64,000 nt of DNA from Maylandia zebra (GCF_041146795.1 NC_135168.1:40857870-40921869), one strand, 5' to 3'. Shown: positions 35,769-46,907, numbered from the stretch's first letter. A program made the numbers and translations. Notes: a model not told the origin generated them from the letters alone.

Positions 35769-36119
35769 CTAAGTAGGACTCTGTGACCAGACTTGTTCAA
35801 GCATCAGTGGTAAGGGAGATTTTGGATGTGGCTTTTTTTTTAGTTCATTCCTTAGTTTCTCCACTGAAGTTTCATACTTTCTCTTCATCATGCTTGTAAA
35901 ATGACGCTTAGACGGCAGAGTGTAACCTGGTTGGAAAGTGGTCAGCATTTCTTTGAATCCCTCACCCACAGCAAGTGGTCTCTTGTCTTTTAAAATCATA
36001 GATAAGACGCTCTCAGTAAGTACAGCCACCTCCTGGGGGGTGCATGGTGTACTTCTTCTCTGACAGTAGTCCTCCAGACTTTTCTGTTTATTCCTGAAAT
36101 CATAAATCACACACAGCAC
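35769..36119 (-). pseudogene. hAT transposase fragment
   Basis: Encodes MILKDKRPLAVGEGFKEML and a PGYTLPSKRHFTSMMKRKYE segment, matching the region after the BED finger in ZBED/hAT transposases. The catalytic core is absent. A stretch with splice-like junctions and a GATA microsatellite separates it from the BED part. Confidence 0.75.
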
Positions 36120-36875
36120 ACAGATGAATTTGAATAATTACTAAATAATTATATGGAAAGCATAATATCAAAATAATTTGATAAGGATCTGGTTGAGATA
36201 GATAGATAGATAGATAGATATACACACACATACTGTTATGCCATGTGCTTTCATAGCATAACAGTAAGAGGTTAATAATAATCCCCAATGTTGAACATAT
36301 GATATGCAGTAATCATGATGGCTGGAAAAGATAACGTTTAAACAGCCATAGCTGATGGCACCTTTACTGGTGCACTGCTTTCTAGTCATTAGATGGCATA
36401 ACTTTTGACCTATAAGTTCAAGCTGGAGAAGCATTATGTATAAAAACAGCGTTCAAATAGGATGAAACACATTAAATTTGACAAATCAAGAGTTCATTGT
36501 CATTTTGCTTTTGCAAGCACTTTAACAATGTTGTAATAGTGTCCACGACGGCTACGTTTAGCAGGTGGTGCATTATCATTGTTAACATTTTTCCTGCGGC
36601 CAATTCGCTGTCTCACATTTTTGTCTTTCGCCGATTCTGATAATCAGCCTGCGTGCATTCCGACTCATTTTGCCAGCATGGGCCACAAACCAAAAAAACA
36701 ATAACAACTAAACAGCAGCTGCTATATGTTACTGCTAAGCAGCTTAAATGAGTTTTGCATTTACGGAGGTTGGGTGTTTATCTCTGTGTCTATGAGCGAG
36801 TGTATGTCCACGTGGGGGGGGGGTGTCTGGATGAATTAACGAGTAAAAACTAGCGTTAGTAAAAAAGTTGAAAAC

Positions 36876-37109
36876 TTACGGTGGTTTGTCCTTTGCAGAA
36901 GCTGCTCCTGGATGCAGTCGTTTGAGGTGCTGGTGCATAGCCGTCGTGCTTTTATGATAGGCCATTTCCACCTCACAAAGCCGGCAAACGACTGAATCAC
37001 TTCCTTTTCTGTTAAAATATCCCCATACTGTAGAACTGCGTGTTCGGGTGGAGTGATTTAAGTTGATTGCAACTGCCTCACTCATGATTCCGCTACTCGC
37101 TGCCGCCAT
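36876..37109 (-). pseudogene. BED zinc finger of the hAT transposase (N-terminus)
   Basis: 77 codons with [25 protein letters not shown] and [10 protein letters not shown], a complete Cys2-His2 BED finger that binds transposon ends. It reads like the first exon of a ZBED-type gene and is open in this copy. Confidence 0.82.
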
Positions 37110-37219
37110 GTCTTTTTTTGAAAGTGACGAAGCATCGACGCAGATTTTTTTACGTCGATGTATTTTTTGCGTCGACGTAATCGATTACGTCGACGCGTTG
37201 TCCCAGCCCCAATTTGGAC

Positions 37220-37522
37220 AGACATCTATTCCGTTCTTGGGACTCGTCATTTCCAAGGATGGCCTGAGCCCCGGCCCAGACCACCTGACTGCCATTGCCA
37301 AAGGCCCTGCACCAAAGGAAATGGCTGCTCTTCATTCCTTCTTAGGCTTGACTTTGTGGTTCAGCAAATTCCTACCAAACTATGCAACTGTGGTTGAATC
37401 ACTTCATGAGCTACTTCGGACAAGTCAGACGGCTGAACTTCAATGGACTGATACAGCAAATGAAAGCGTCAACAAACTGAAGGAAATGCTACTAAAAAGC
37501 CCAGCACTGGCAATCTTCAACC
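37220..37522 (+). pseudogene. Gypsy reverse transcriptase/RNase H continuation
   Basis: After the hAT copy the pol text resumes with FLGLVISKDGLSP and FLGLTLWFSKFLPNYA, the thumb and connection blocks. It continues to AIFNP, where the Harbinger element interrupts it. Confidence 0.85.
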
Positions 37523-37876
37523 CAGGGGTCCGTTCTTCGTACCTCGCTAAGTAAGTTAGCTGGATTTGATTGTTGACGATTTCGCGTGATCTTGGATCGT
37601 TCGGTTCTCCAAAGCTCATCCGGGACTTGCTGTCATAGCAACAGATCCGTAAGCATAAACCTGCTCGGGAGCAGGCTTACTTTATGTAAACAGGATTAGA
37701 TCGCGGCCACTCAGGTATGTCCGCTTCATTTATACGAAAGCAACAGCGATATTTTACCACTGTTTTACCATAAATAAATATTATCAATGTAACTAAAGAT
37801 AATGCAGTACTTGATCCTTTTATTGATTCCATACAGATACATACAGGTCATTTCCTAAAAAAAGGGAAATGTACTA

Positions 37877-37978
37877 TTAACTCATTCACTGCCAGCCATT
37901 GGCAGTGAATGAGTTAAACCCATTGACTCATTCACTGCCATTGACGGCTATAGACGTCAATGGCAGTGAATGAGTTAA
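37877..37978. repeat. Two adjacent foldback repeats with TTAA ends
   Basis: Two palindromes share arms CTCATTCACTGCCA / TGGCAGTGAATGAG. The first is bounded by TTAA on both sides (37877 and 37914). The second ends in TTAA (37975). TTAA ends recall piggyBac or Kolobok MITEs; the family is not assigned. Confidence 0.75.
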
Positions 37979-38088
37979 TCATTCTATTTCATGTATTTGA
38001 TTATTACAGATGTAATTCATATTTTAGAGTAGTAATTGTAAATTACTTCATGTAATCAAGATGAGAGACCACGGCTATAAAAGCGAAG

Positions 38089-38400
38089 GTGGATTTGGGA
38101 AGTCTGTCGCAGCCATGTCCTGTCCTTATACGCGAGCCACCCATTGCGGAAGGTGCAAGATTGATAAGGAGAGTTTTCAGAATTCAGCGTATATTGCGGG
38201 ATAGACAGGATCCTTTAGCTCAGCGCGACAGTGTGATCATAGAGAGATATCGATTTTCCCGTGAGGGTATTATTTACTTAACCAACTTGTTGACGAGGGG
38301 GTGCAGGACCACCACCTGTCTTTTTGTGCTCTGCACTTTTCTTGGTTGCTGTTATAAACAAACAAACAGATTATTTCAGGGTCTCTTTTCAAGAGACTAA
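38089..38400 (+). pseudogene. Harbinger (HARBI1-like) transposase N-terminal remnant
   Basis: REPPIAEGARLIRRVFRI and VIIERYRFSREGIIYLTNLL resemble the start of HARBI1-like nucleases. The frame then runs into unrelated sequence, and the DDE core is missing. Confidence 0.65.
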
Positions 38401-38542
38401 AAGCAATATAAGTGATAAATATTACCATTCTGTAGAATATTCTTATATTTCACTTTTACTTGTTCCCATGTTCTAGTGGGTCCTGTTGTGGCTCTAATGT
38501 GAAAGAGGATATAATGTAATATAATATAATAAATTTACCCTA

Positions 38543-38735
38543 CCGCCTACTGGTGTTGGCCAGAGGGGCCGGTGGCGCGATATGGCAGCCTGGCTTCTGT
38601 CAGTCTGTCCCAGGGCAGCTGTGGCTACAACCGTAGCTGCTTCCACCAGTGTGTGAATGTGAGAGTGAATGAATAATGGTATTGTAAAGCGCTTTGGGTG
38701 CCTTGAAAAGCGCTATATAAATCCAATCCATTATT
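38543..38735 (+). mobile_element. SINE-related fragment (3' half)
   Basis: Shares GCCTACTGGTG, GTGGCTACAA, TAAAGCGCTTTG and AAGCGCTATATAAAT with the SINE at 23222, but is more diverged and lacks the tRNA-like head. Confidence 0.7.
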
Positions 38736-38754
38736 ATTGTTATTATTAAATTAC

Positions 38755-38937
38755 TTACGAGTTTAATTTGTCAGCAACTTTCTGCCAGCCCTCTCTCCTT
38801 GCTTTTGCAGCCTTTGCAGTGTTCCCTTGCGTTTTAATTAAACTCTGAAACTCCTGAAATCCCTCAATCAAGAGTCCTTGCTCTGCTGCCGAAAAATACC
38901 GACCTTTTCGCCGACCAATCAAAGGGTTGCCGATCAA
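38755..38937 (-). pseudogene. Harbinger Myb/SANT-like DNA-binding protein remnant
   Basis: 60 codons with RRKGRYFSAAEQGLLIEGF and ARREGWQKVADKLNS, the Trp/Phe pattern of the Myb/SANT-like domain encoded by the second gene of Harbinger transposons. The remainder of the gene is absent. Confidence 0.7.
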
Positions 38938-39130
38938 TGTTTCTACTATCGATGCGTAGCCCTGTTAAGCCACCCAGTGATCTCACATTACTTCATCCAG
39001 CTATACTAATCGTCAACAACAGATGTGTTCGGAGAACCGGAATAGCGAGCTCAAAGTTAGCGCGATGATTTGATCTTGGATGTGTCATTTGATCTTGGAT
39101 GTAGTAAGCGAGGTACGAAGAACGGACCCC

Positions 39131-39864
39131 AGATCTGCCAACGTTCATCACCGCTGATGTGTCAGATTGGTCTTGGAGCTGTTCTGACCTAGATGAACTC
39201 AAACAATGAGGAACGGGTTGTTGCTTTTGGTTCCCGCACCCTGTCCCCAGCTGAGAGGAAATATTCAACAATTGAAAAAGAAGCCCTCGCCTGCGTATGG
39301 GCTGTCGAAAGATGGAGGATGTACATATGGGGACCTAGATTTACTCTGAGAACTGATCACCAGGCCCTCACCACCCTGTTAAGTACTAAGGGGATGAACA
39401 GAGCTGGCATGAGGATGGCACGTTGGTCAGCCAGACTGATGTTTCGAGTATGACTTAGAGTACTGTCCAGGAAGCCAAAATGTTATAGCTGACTGTATGT
39501 CTCGTGTTACCCTGCATACCACAAACACAAGTGAAGACTCTGAACAGGACTTAATCACAGAGATTGCTGAAATTTCTCCTCAGCTAACAGCGCTTCCACT
39601 GGCAGACTTCAAAGCAGAATGTGAAGACTATCCTGAATTAACAAAACTAAGACAGATCGTTCTTTCGGGCTGGCCGAAAGAAAGCAAATCCTTACCAGAT
39701 GATGTCAAACCCTACTTCCTGGTCCGACATGAACTGGCAGCAGAGTCACCGCTGATATTTAGAGGAACACGGCTGATCGTTCCCAAATCTCTGCGGACTA
39801 AACTCAACATTCTGCCACCACCGAAGGATGCTGGACAATATGACCACATCAGATCCAAAGTGAC
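39131..39864 (+). pseudogene. Gypsy RNase H and integrase N-terminus
   Basis: The pol text resumes directly after the Harbinger element. It has VVAFGSRTLSPAERKYSTIE, EALACVWAVERWRMYIWGP and LRTDHQALTTLL (RNase H). After a frameshift come VIADCMSRV and the region leading toward the integrase zinc finger. The integrase catalytic core (D,D35E) is absent, so the element carries a deletion as well as insertions. Confidence 0.85.
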
Positions 39865-39872
39865 ATTGACAC

Positions 39873-40473
39873 TAGGGGTGGAGGAAAAAATCGATACTGT
39901 GTAGTATCGTGATATTTTGTTTGCTAATAATGTATCGATACAGGGACAGCAGAAATCGATATTTTGTTACAAAAAAAGTTTTTGTGGATTGGAACATGCT
40001 CTGACTTCAGAGCACGTTGATCAGCTCCTTTTTCTGAGCAAGAATCCTGACACTGTCCAAATGTGTTTAACTTTTTTTTTTTGGCAGCAATAAACATGAC
40101 AGTTTACTTATTTTAATTTAAGACATGTTTTATTTTAATTAAGTTTAAAACTTTTTTATTTAATGTAAAATTATATTTTGTTTTCATTTACTTTCAAATT
40201 CTTCAGTTGCTGAATGGGCTGCATAGTTTTCATAAAATGCATAGTTCAGAATAGCTATAATTGTACCAGATGGTTGCATTCAGTTAAGTTGGACTAGACT
40301 GTAATACAAACCGTTCAGTTTGTCAACAATAAAACTGAGTGTGAGACTTTGTTATTAGATAAAATGAATATTGATTAAGTTTACCTTTATGTACAGAATC
40401 TGAATATCGCAAAATATTTTTAAAAAATTGCAATAATATCGTATCGTGGGATGTATGGTGATTCCCACCTCTA
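39873..40473. mobile_element. hAT-type MITE inserted in Gypsy pol
   Basis: 601 bp, ends TAGGGGTGG and CCACCTCTA (imperfect inverted repeats), with an 8-bp target duplication ATTGACAC (39865-39872 and 40474-40481). It has ATCGATA-rich subterminal sequence and no transposase coding. Confidence 0.9.
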
Positions 40474-40481
40474 ATTGACAC

Positions 40482-40818
40482 AGAAAAGAAGTGCACTTTA
40501 TACAGACAGAGAGGTGCTAAACCTACTAAAGTGACTGTGGGTGCTTCAGTGAGAGTATGCCATTCCATGTGGGAAAAGGAGAGCCACAATACACCAAGCC
40601 GCTGGAGGTACAGCAGCAGATGGGTGAGAGTTCTTTCATCCTCGGCGATGGGAGAAGATGGAATGCAGCGCATCTCTCACTCGTCCCAGAGAACTCAACA
40701 CACGCAAAGAGCTGATACAGAGGCGGAAAACATCAGCTCAGCACAGACAGCTACACGTCCCACCCTGCAGAGGGACAGACAACCACCAAGATGGAAAAAA
40801 GACTTTGTTATGAAATAG
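40482..40818 (+). pseudogene. Gypsy pol C-terminal tail
   Basis: The open stretch before the stop at 40816 has VTVGASVRVCHSMWEK and a basic tail ending PPRWKKDFVMK. It matches the position and composition of the end of Gypsy integrase. The polypurine tract follows about 290 bp later. Confidence 0.65.
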
Positions 40819-41120
40819 TTCAGAGGTAAAAAGAAAGGAGAAATATGCAGATGTGAGAAATGACTGAATGGAAAGTGCATTTGAGTTTCATTACCTCTCT
40901 TTAATTCCAGCTGTGACTTCTGATAAGCTGAGAAGAAGGCACACGGTTGTTCCTTTTGATTCAGGGTTGATCTGGGGCACGTTTACTTTGCCATTACAGT
41001 TCTTTTATCAGGATATATATAATACTGTTCTGAAGTTACTAATTGCCTCAAAAGTAAAAGGCTGTCGAATGTTTCATGTTGTGCTGCAAGGGAGAGAGTA
41101 TTATTTGAGAAAAGGGGGGA

Positions 41121-41329
41121 TGTTGTGTTTACAAGGTTCTATAATAAAGGAAGAAAATTAGTACATGCTGTTACCCTGTCAGACCAGGGGGGCCGCTAAT
41201 GAGGCTGGGTAAGAGAGAGGGGAGAAGAAGAAAGTAGAGAGAGGTAAAAAAGATGGAGTGCTGCTGTAAAGCCTGAAATAAAGTGTTGAACCCAGACTTG
41301 GCCTCCGCTACCTGATTACAAACTCAACA
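41121..41329 (+). repeat. 3' LTR of the Gypsy element
   Basis: Begins TGTTGTGTTTACAAGG and ends ACTCAACA, preceded by AAAAGGGGGGA. It differs from the 5' LTR by several substitutions and indels (for example AAGAAAATTAG versus AAGCAG). Confidence 0.92.
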
Positions 41330-41334
41330 GATAT

Positions 41335-43930
41335 ATAGACTTATATATAGAAATACTGTTTACATTTGAAACAACCATGTGGTGAAATTTCTTATTTTGG
41401 CATTCAAAGGTCATTATGAATACAACAGTGCTATTCAGGGAACTTGCACAGCCTGAGGGATTGACAGAGAAATGTAACAAAAACATAACTATGAGAAAGT
41501 GAATGAGCTGCTTTCTTTTTTTTTTTTTTTGTACCGAAGCTAGAATATAAAGTAATGAGTGGATATGGTAGAAAAACTGGTACACTGAGTTTAACTCTAG
41601 TAAGCAGTATGAAAGACAGTCACAGGGCATACTTGTGACATCCAGAAGCAAGAACAGAAAAAACCCCCCCAATGAACAGGTGAATTGGTCATGTACTGCA
41701 CAAACTGAAACTGCCATATGATACCAGAGAGGCTTACTGTCTGCTGTCCTTTGTTATAACCTTAAATACTGTTAAAGGGGAACTTGGGGAGTGTTGGGGA
41801 GTTCTATTTTCATAAAAAACTACAAAAAATGATTCATTGTTGGCTTGTAGAAAACTATAAATCTGAAAAAAACAAATCTGTCAGTGGGTGGACTTAGAAA
41901 GTGAGTAAGGTTGCCAGACTCATCTTTACTTAAAACTTATGTAGCTGCTAACACCAGAATTTAAGATTCAAAGAAAATATTTTTTTGACCCTCAATAAGC
42001 AACATTAAGCAATAATTTTGAATAAAATGCAGTAAAATATATAAAATCAAGGGTTTATTTATCCAAATACTTAATGTTTGGGGAAAATGTGTCTGGTATA
42101 AACTAAATTTATATCAATCAAAGTTTATTTGATCAGATTCCATTAAATTTAACTTTTGTTTTAACTAAATATATATCTTTTTTTTTATTTAAATGACTTA
42201 GAATCTGTTCAAAGGAGGATACAAAAGGGAGCACAGAAAGGAGGCAAACAAAAAGGTTGCAACAAAAGGTTATTTCATTGAACTTATGGATGACAGAAAA
42301 AAGTCACCGAGGGGGAGAAGAATGAGTCCAAACAAGAGTCCAGTGAAGGTGATTCAAACAGAAGAACAATGCAAATCCGGAAAGAGAACAGTTGGACAAA
42401 GACAGCGGCAGGAAGTAAAATGAGCTAAAACATCTCATATTTATTGAATTTATTTTTGCCTCCTCATCACCTCTTTCCTCCATCCTGTGATTACTCTTAG
42501 TACACCATGACAAACAATGTTTCAGTTCCTGAAATGCATGTGGAAGACAGAAGAGAGGAGGCATTCATGCATCCATTTGCAAAGTGTTTTGCACTGGATA
42601 CCAGGAGTGTATAAAATAGGTGTGACACACAACTGAAATAGACAATCCATGATGGAAGGAGGACTCTTCATACTACTGCTTCTTTGTATTCAAAAGTAGT
42701 TTCAGTTATTTGACCTCAGATCAAAGTTTTCTCCTTGAATCTTTGTGTGTATGTGTGTCTCTGTTAAAGCTGTAGTATCTACTCCTTTCTCATTGTCTCA
42801 CTTTGTGGCTCCTTCTGCTCACATATCTAGTGCGAGGGACCTAAATAAGAGAAGATGCACAAGCGCAATCGAGAATGCAAAAAGTAAGAAATAAGAAAGG
42901 GGTAGATTGAAAGGTTAACCTAAATACTAAAGACAAAATAGTTCGCATCACCCTTTAATTGAGTCCATAGTGCTATCTAGTATTCAAAGGAATCTTCAGA
43001 CTCTCCAAAGGCAATTTCAGTGCTGTCAGAGTTTAGTTTTCTGTTTTTAAATTTACTAGATGACAACTAGTATTTAGGGGAAGGAGGAAGAAGAAATGTT
43101 TTGGTGTGGTGAAGCTGACATGGCATTAGAAGCAGCTCAGAGAATTGTTTCACACACTGTTTTCTGTAGAAAGAGAGACAGAGCGAGCAAATCTCATTTC
43201 TCATTATGGAACCTGGCATTCTGTAACAGCTAAGGGCCCCAACTGGGACAAAGTGTAAATTCAGAAAAAGCAGTACTGATATTTTTATAGTGTCAGTGGC
43301 TGCCAGTGCTACTTGCTACTCAGCATGCTGCTGTCTCTGTCCATGGTCCTGAAACAACTAGGCACATTTTTTTTTCTTCTTCTAAATGTGTTTTTATCTC
43401 TGATATTACTACTTCCACTCGGTTCTATTACGCAAGTCCTTTGCTGTTCCTGCTTGTAGTAATAATCGTTTAATATTTTAAATGTTCATTCAATCAAGTC
43501 ATGTGAACACTTTATTAAAAAATGGAAATGGAAAAGTAGAATTCCTTAAGCACATCATACATATCTTTTACCAGAAGATTTTTACTATAAATATATTACC
43601 TAGATTACATTTCAGGAACACAATATGATTTCATAGATTTCTCAAGAGTTAACACTTGTAACAAAATGATTCAAAGTGAGCACATTTTGCACATGATTGT
43701 CTCCGGATCTGTAATCAGTCAAACCTACAGAATAGAGAGAGCTGTAACCGTGGTGCTGAAACGTTTAGTTTTGCGCCATAATTAAAACTTAATATTTGAC
43801 ACCATAATGTATGCGATGCTCATCAATGATAAAATAGCATTCCGAGGAAGATTTGTTTTTCGTATGATAAATAAATATGGGTTTAGAGACTCTTGATATG
43901 ATGACATGTAAGTGTAACTAGATAGAAACA
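41335..43930. other. Non-coding interval before the first gamma exon
   Basis: 2.6 kb, AT-rich, with no gene. Near its right end are an RE1/REST-like motif (43333-43353) and a second split one (43741-43760). Confidence 0.6.
43333..43353 (-). promoter_or_regulatory. RE1/NRSE-like (REST) motif upstream of gamma exon 1
   Basis: The + strand reads GTCTCTGTCCATGGTCCTGA then A. Against the reverse complement of the RE1 consensus it agrees at 17 of 21 positions, with the central CTGTCC and CTGAA blocks intact. Scattered NRSEs in protocadherin clusters are described in mammals. Confidence 0.45.
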
Positions 43931-43988
43931 ACTCTTGGTGCCGCTGTGGGCTAGCACAAAAGCAGCACATTCATCTCCACCCACTATT
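43931..43988 (+). promoter_or_regulatory. Gamma exon 1 promoter: CSE (CGCT box) plus CTCCACCCAC box
   Basis: CSE-like CTCTTGGTGCCGCTGTGGGC with core CGCT at 43942, and a CTCCACCCACT box starting at 43975, 33 bp from the core. The core lies 203 bp before the ATG. The CSE is the known CTCF-binding promoter element of stochastic protocadherin exons. Confidence 0.8.
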
Positions 43989-44144
43989 ACTGCATAAATA
44001 TCAGTTATAGTTGTTCAGAGGAATCCGCTCGTTGCACGAATTCTATTTTGTTTCCATCCTTTAAGAAATCTTTAATGTTTTTTGGAATAATACTTTGTTT
44101 TTGTACACAGCAATTTCTTCTCCTTCTTACGGGTCTTTTGTCCC

Positions 44145-46535
44145 ATGATGGCAGACGGCAAAAGATTTCCGGCGGTAGACCCGATCTTCTGCTTTGCTTG
44201 CTTTGTTGTAACACTGCAGCTCGCTTACGGAGATCTGAGCTATTCTTTTCCCGAGGAGATGAAACGAGACTCCGTGATTGGAAATATAGCCAAGGATCTC
44301 GGTTTTGATCTGATGACTTTATCTTCCCGGAAAGCTCGTGTTGATTTTGAGGGATCTCGTAAAAACTACTGTAATATTAATCTGAGAACGGGGGATCTGA
44401 TCACACCGGAGAGAATCGACAGAGAAAGCCTTTGTGCCAAGAAACCTTCATGTGTTGTGCAAGTGGATCTGGTGTTAGAAAATCCGTTAGAGCTTCATCG
44501 TGTAAGTCTTCATATACAAGACGTGAACGACAACTCGCCAAAATTCAAAAAGAATTTGATTGAGATGGAAATAAGCGAGTCGGCAGACAGAGGTAACCGC
44601 TTCTCAATAGAGCAGGCCCGTGACGCAGATATAGGTCAAAATGCTGTGCAAAGGTACGAGCTTCAAAAGAACGACAACTTTATTCTGGCTGTTGACAGCA
44701 ACAAGGTTGAACTCGTACTGGAAAACACTCTTGATAGAGAGAAACAAAGCGAGATGAATTTACTTCTCACAGCTTTGGACGGTGGATCTCCTCAGAGATC
44801 CGGTTCCGTAGTCATACGCGTCACTGTGCTGGATGCCAATGATAACGCCCCAGTGTTCAGCCAGGCCGTTTATAAAGCCAGTCTGCCTGAAAACTGTCCT
44901 TTAGATACAACAGTGATTAAAGTCAGTGCGACAGACGCAGACGAAAGACTGAACGGAGATGTAACGTATGACTTAAGTCAGGTGTCTGACGACGACATAA
45001 ATGTATTTTCAATTGATCCTAAAACGGGAGAAATTAAAGTAACTGCTGTGATTGACTTTGAAGACAGAAATTCTTTTGAAATGAGAGCAGAAGCGAAAGA
45101 TGGTTTAGGTCTAACTTCTTACGCCAAAGTGTTAATAGATGTGACTGATGTAAATGATAATGCACCAGGGATATTTGTAAAATCACTCACTAACCCCACA
45201 CCGGAGAACGTGCCACCTGGTACAGAGGTGGGCATTATTAATGTGCAGGACAGAGACTCCGGGAATAACGGGCAGGTCCACTGTTCGATCCAGCAGGGTG
45301 TCCCCTTTAAGTTGGTTCCTTCTATTAAAAACTATTATTCTCTGGTGACCACAGGACAATTGGACCGTGAACTAGTGTCTGATTACAACATTACAATCAC
45401 TGCCACTGACGAGGGCTCTCCACCTCTGTCCTCTTCTAAAAGTGTTCAGTTATCTGTAGCAGATATCAACGACAACTCACCTGTGTTTGATAAGCAGTCG
45501 TACAGCGCATATGTGAGTGAGAATAATAAACCTGGCTCCACTTTATGTTCCGTTAGTGCTCGAGACCCCGACTGGAGACAGAACGGTACAGTGGTTTATT
45601 CTCTGTTAGCTGGTGAGGTGAACGGTGCCCCGGTGTCCTCCTATCTGTCTGTGAACGGAGACACGGGTGTGATCCACGCTGTGAGGTCGTTTGATTATGA
45701 ACAGTTCAGGAGCTTCAAAGTCCACGTGATGGCCAGAGACAATGGTTCTCCTCCTCTCAGCAGCAACGTGACCGTGAGTGTGTTCATCTCAGATGTGAAT
45801 GACAACTCTCCTCAGATCCTGTACCCCTCCCCAGAGGGCAATTCCTTCATGACCGAGCTGGTCCCCAAAGCTGCACACGGAGGGTCTCTGGTGTCCAAAG
45901 TGATCGCGGTGGACGCAGACTCCGGACAGAACGCCTGGCTGTCCTATCAAATAGTCAAATCCACTGATCCGGGACTTTTTACCATTGGTGTCCACAGCGG
46001 AGAGATCAGGACACTGCGGGACATTTCTGAATCTGACAGCATGAAACAGAACCTTGTAGTGGCAGTGAAAGATAACGGACAGCCCTCTCTGTCTGCCACC
46101 TGTTCCATGTATTTACTTATTTCTGATAACTTGGCTGAGGTGCCAGAACTGAAGGATCTGTCTTATAATGAGAGCAATTCCAAACTGACTTCTTATCTGA
46201 TCATCGCGCTGGTGTCTGTGTCCACATTTTTTCTGACTTTCATTATCATCATCCTGGGTTTGAGGTTTTGTCGCAGGAGAAAGCCCAGACTGTTATTTGA
46301 CGGAGCAGTTGCCATCCCCAGCGGTTATCTCCCTCCTAATTACGCAGATGTTGATGGCACAGGAACTTTACGCAGCACTTACAACTATGACGCGTACCTG
46401 ACCACAGGTTCAAGAACCAGTGACTTTAAGTTTGTGACATCGTATAATGACAACACGCTGCCTGCTGACCAGACTCTGAAGAAAAGTCCATCAGACTTTG
46501 CTGATCCGTTTGAAGTTGTGGAGGCTTTTGATGAG
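44145..46535 (+). CDS. Protocadherin gamma-type variable exon 1
   Basis: 797 codons ending in phase 0 at GAG|GTAGGG. A signal peptide (about 1-29) leads to [10 protein letters not shown], then six cadherin repeats with linkers DVNDNSP (126), DANDNAP (230), DVNDNAP (335), DINDNSP (440) and DVNDNSP (550). The membrane helix is about 684-708, followed by the [20 protein letters not shown] tail start and a [17 protein letters not shown] block. It is a homophilic adhesion receptor of neuronal membranes, to be joined to gamma constant exons outside the window. The first of two adjacent ATGs is taken. Gamma rather than beta is inferred from the donor and position. Its text is close to exon 2 almost throughout. 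Confidence 0.92.
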
Positions 46536-46884
46536 GTAGGGATGCTCAGAACCTTTCCATTTAAGTTAAACGTCTTTAATATTTCTCTGGCTACATTGTT
46601 CTTTCACTAATTATAATCTAAGAGGCATCGTTACACGGTCAATCGAAGTTGTTTGTCGCAACACGAGGGTATGAAACTGTATTTAGTGTTTGCCCCTTAA
46701 ATTCACTAGTCCCACAATAGTTATGGCAGGAAAAAATTGCCACCATCGCCAGCTCGGGAATTTCACTCAACGAAATAACTAAAAGCACCAGTAAGGCGCA
46801 CAGGTTCGTTCCACTAAAGATGTGGCAGGAGACAAGGTTCCGAAATTCGGAAATGCAACCTTAGTATTCTAAAACAAAGCAATA

Positions 46885-46907
46885 CCCCCCCCCCCCCCCC
46901 CCCCCCC
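46885..46907. repeat. (C)23 homopolymer with adjoining (ACC)n
   Basis: 23 consecutive C, then CACC/ACC repeats to about 46932. Length is assembly-sensitive. Confidence 0.9.

Larger units (their letters stand above)
35594..37211 (-). mobile_element. hAT transposon, internally deleted, inserted in Gypsy pol
   Basis: 1618 bp with short inverted ends (TAGGGCTGGG-CAA and TGGGGCTGGGACAA) and an 8-bp target duplication ATTTGGAC (35586-35593 and 37212-37219), the hAT hallmark. It keeps two pieces of a ZBED-type transposase on the minus strand. Its subterminal regions are rich in CGTCGA/ATCGAT motifs. The central and C-terminal transposase is missing. Confidence 0.93.
37526..39129. mobile_element. 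PIF/Harbinger transposon, degenerate, inserted in Gypsy pol
   Basis: 1604 bp with terminal inverted repeats of about 24 bp (both begin GGGTCCGTTCTTCGTACCTC) and a 3-bp target duplication CAG (37523-37525 and 39130-39132). It holds remnants of both Harbinger genes: a HARBI1-like nuclease start on the + strand and a Myb/SANT-like protein on the minus strand. Two smaller repeats sit inside it. Confidence 0.9.
33139..41329 (+). mobile_element. Ty3/Gypsy LTR retrotransposon (Mag-like), inactive, with nested insertions
   Basis: LTRs of 207 bp (33139-33345) and 209 bp (41121-41329) are flanked by a 5-bp duplication GATAT (33134-33138 and 41330-41334). A primer-binding-site candidate, TTGGCGACGAGG, begins at 33348 and a polypurine tract lies at 41108-41120. 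The order gag, protease, reverse transcriptase, RNase H, integrase N-terminus is that of Ty3/Gypsy. The LTRs differ by several substitutions and small indels, so it is clearly older than the neighbouring provirus. Stops, frameshifts and four insertions (34121, 35594, 37526, 39873) break it. Mag-like is inferred from the reverse transcriptase wording. Confidence 0.92.

Noticed and set aside
45789..45995. Minus-strand frames recurring inside the gamma exons (also 50353-50580 and 61502-61708)
   Set aside because: They recur only because the underlying sense exons are nearly identical; not independent genes.
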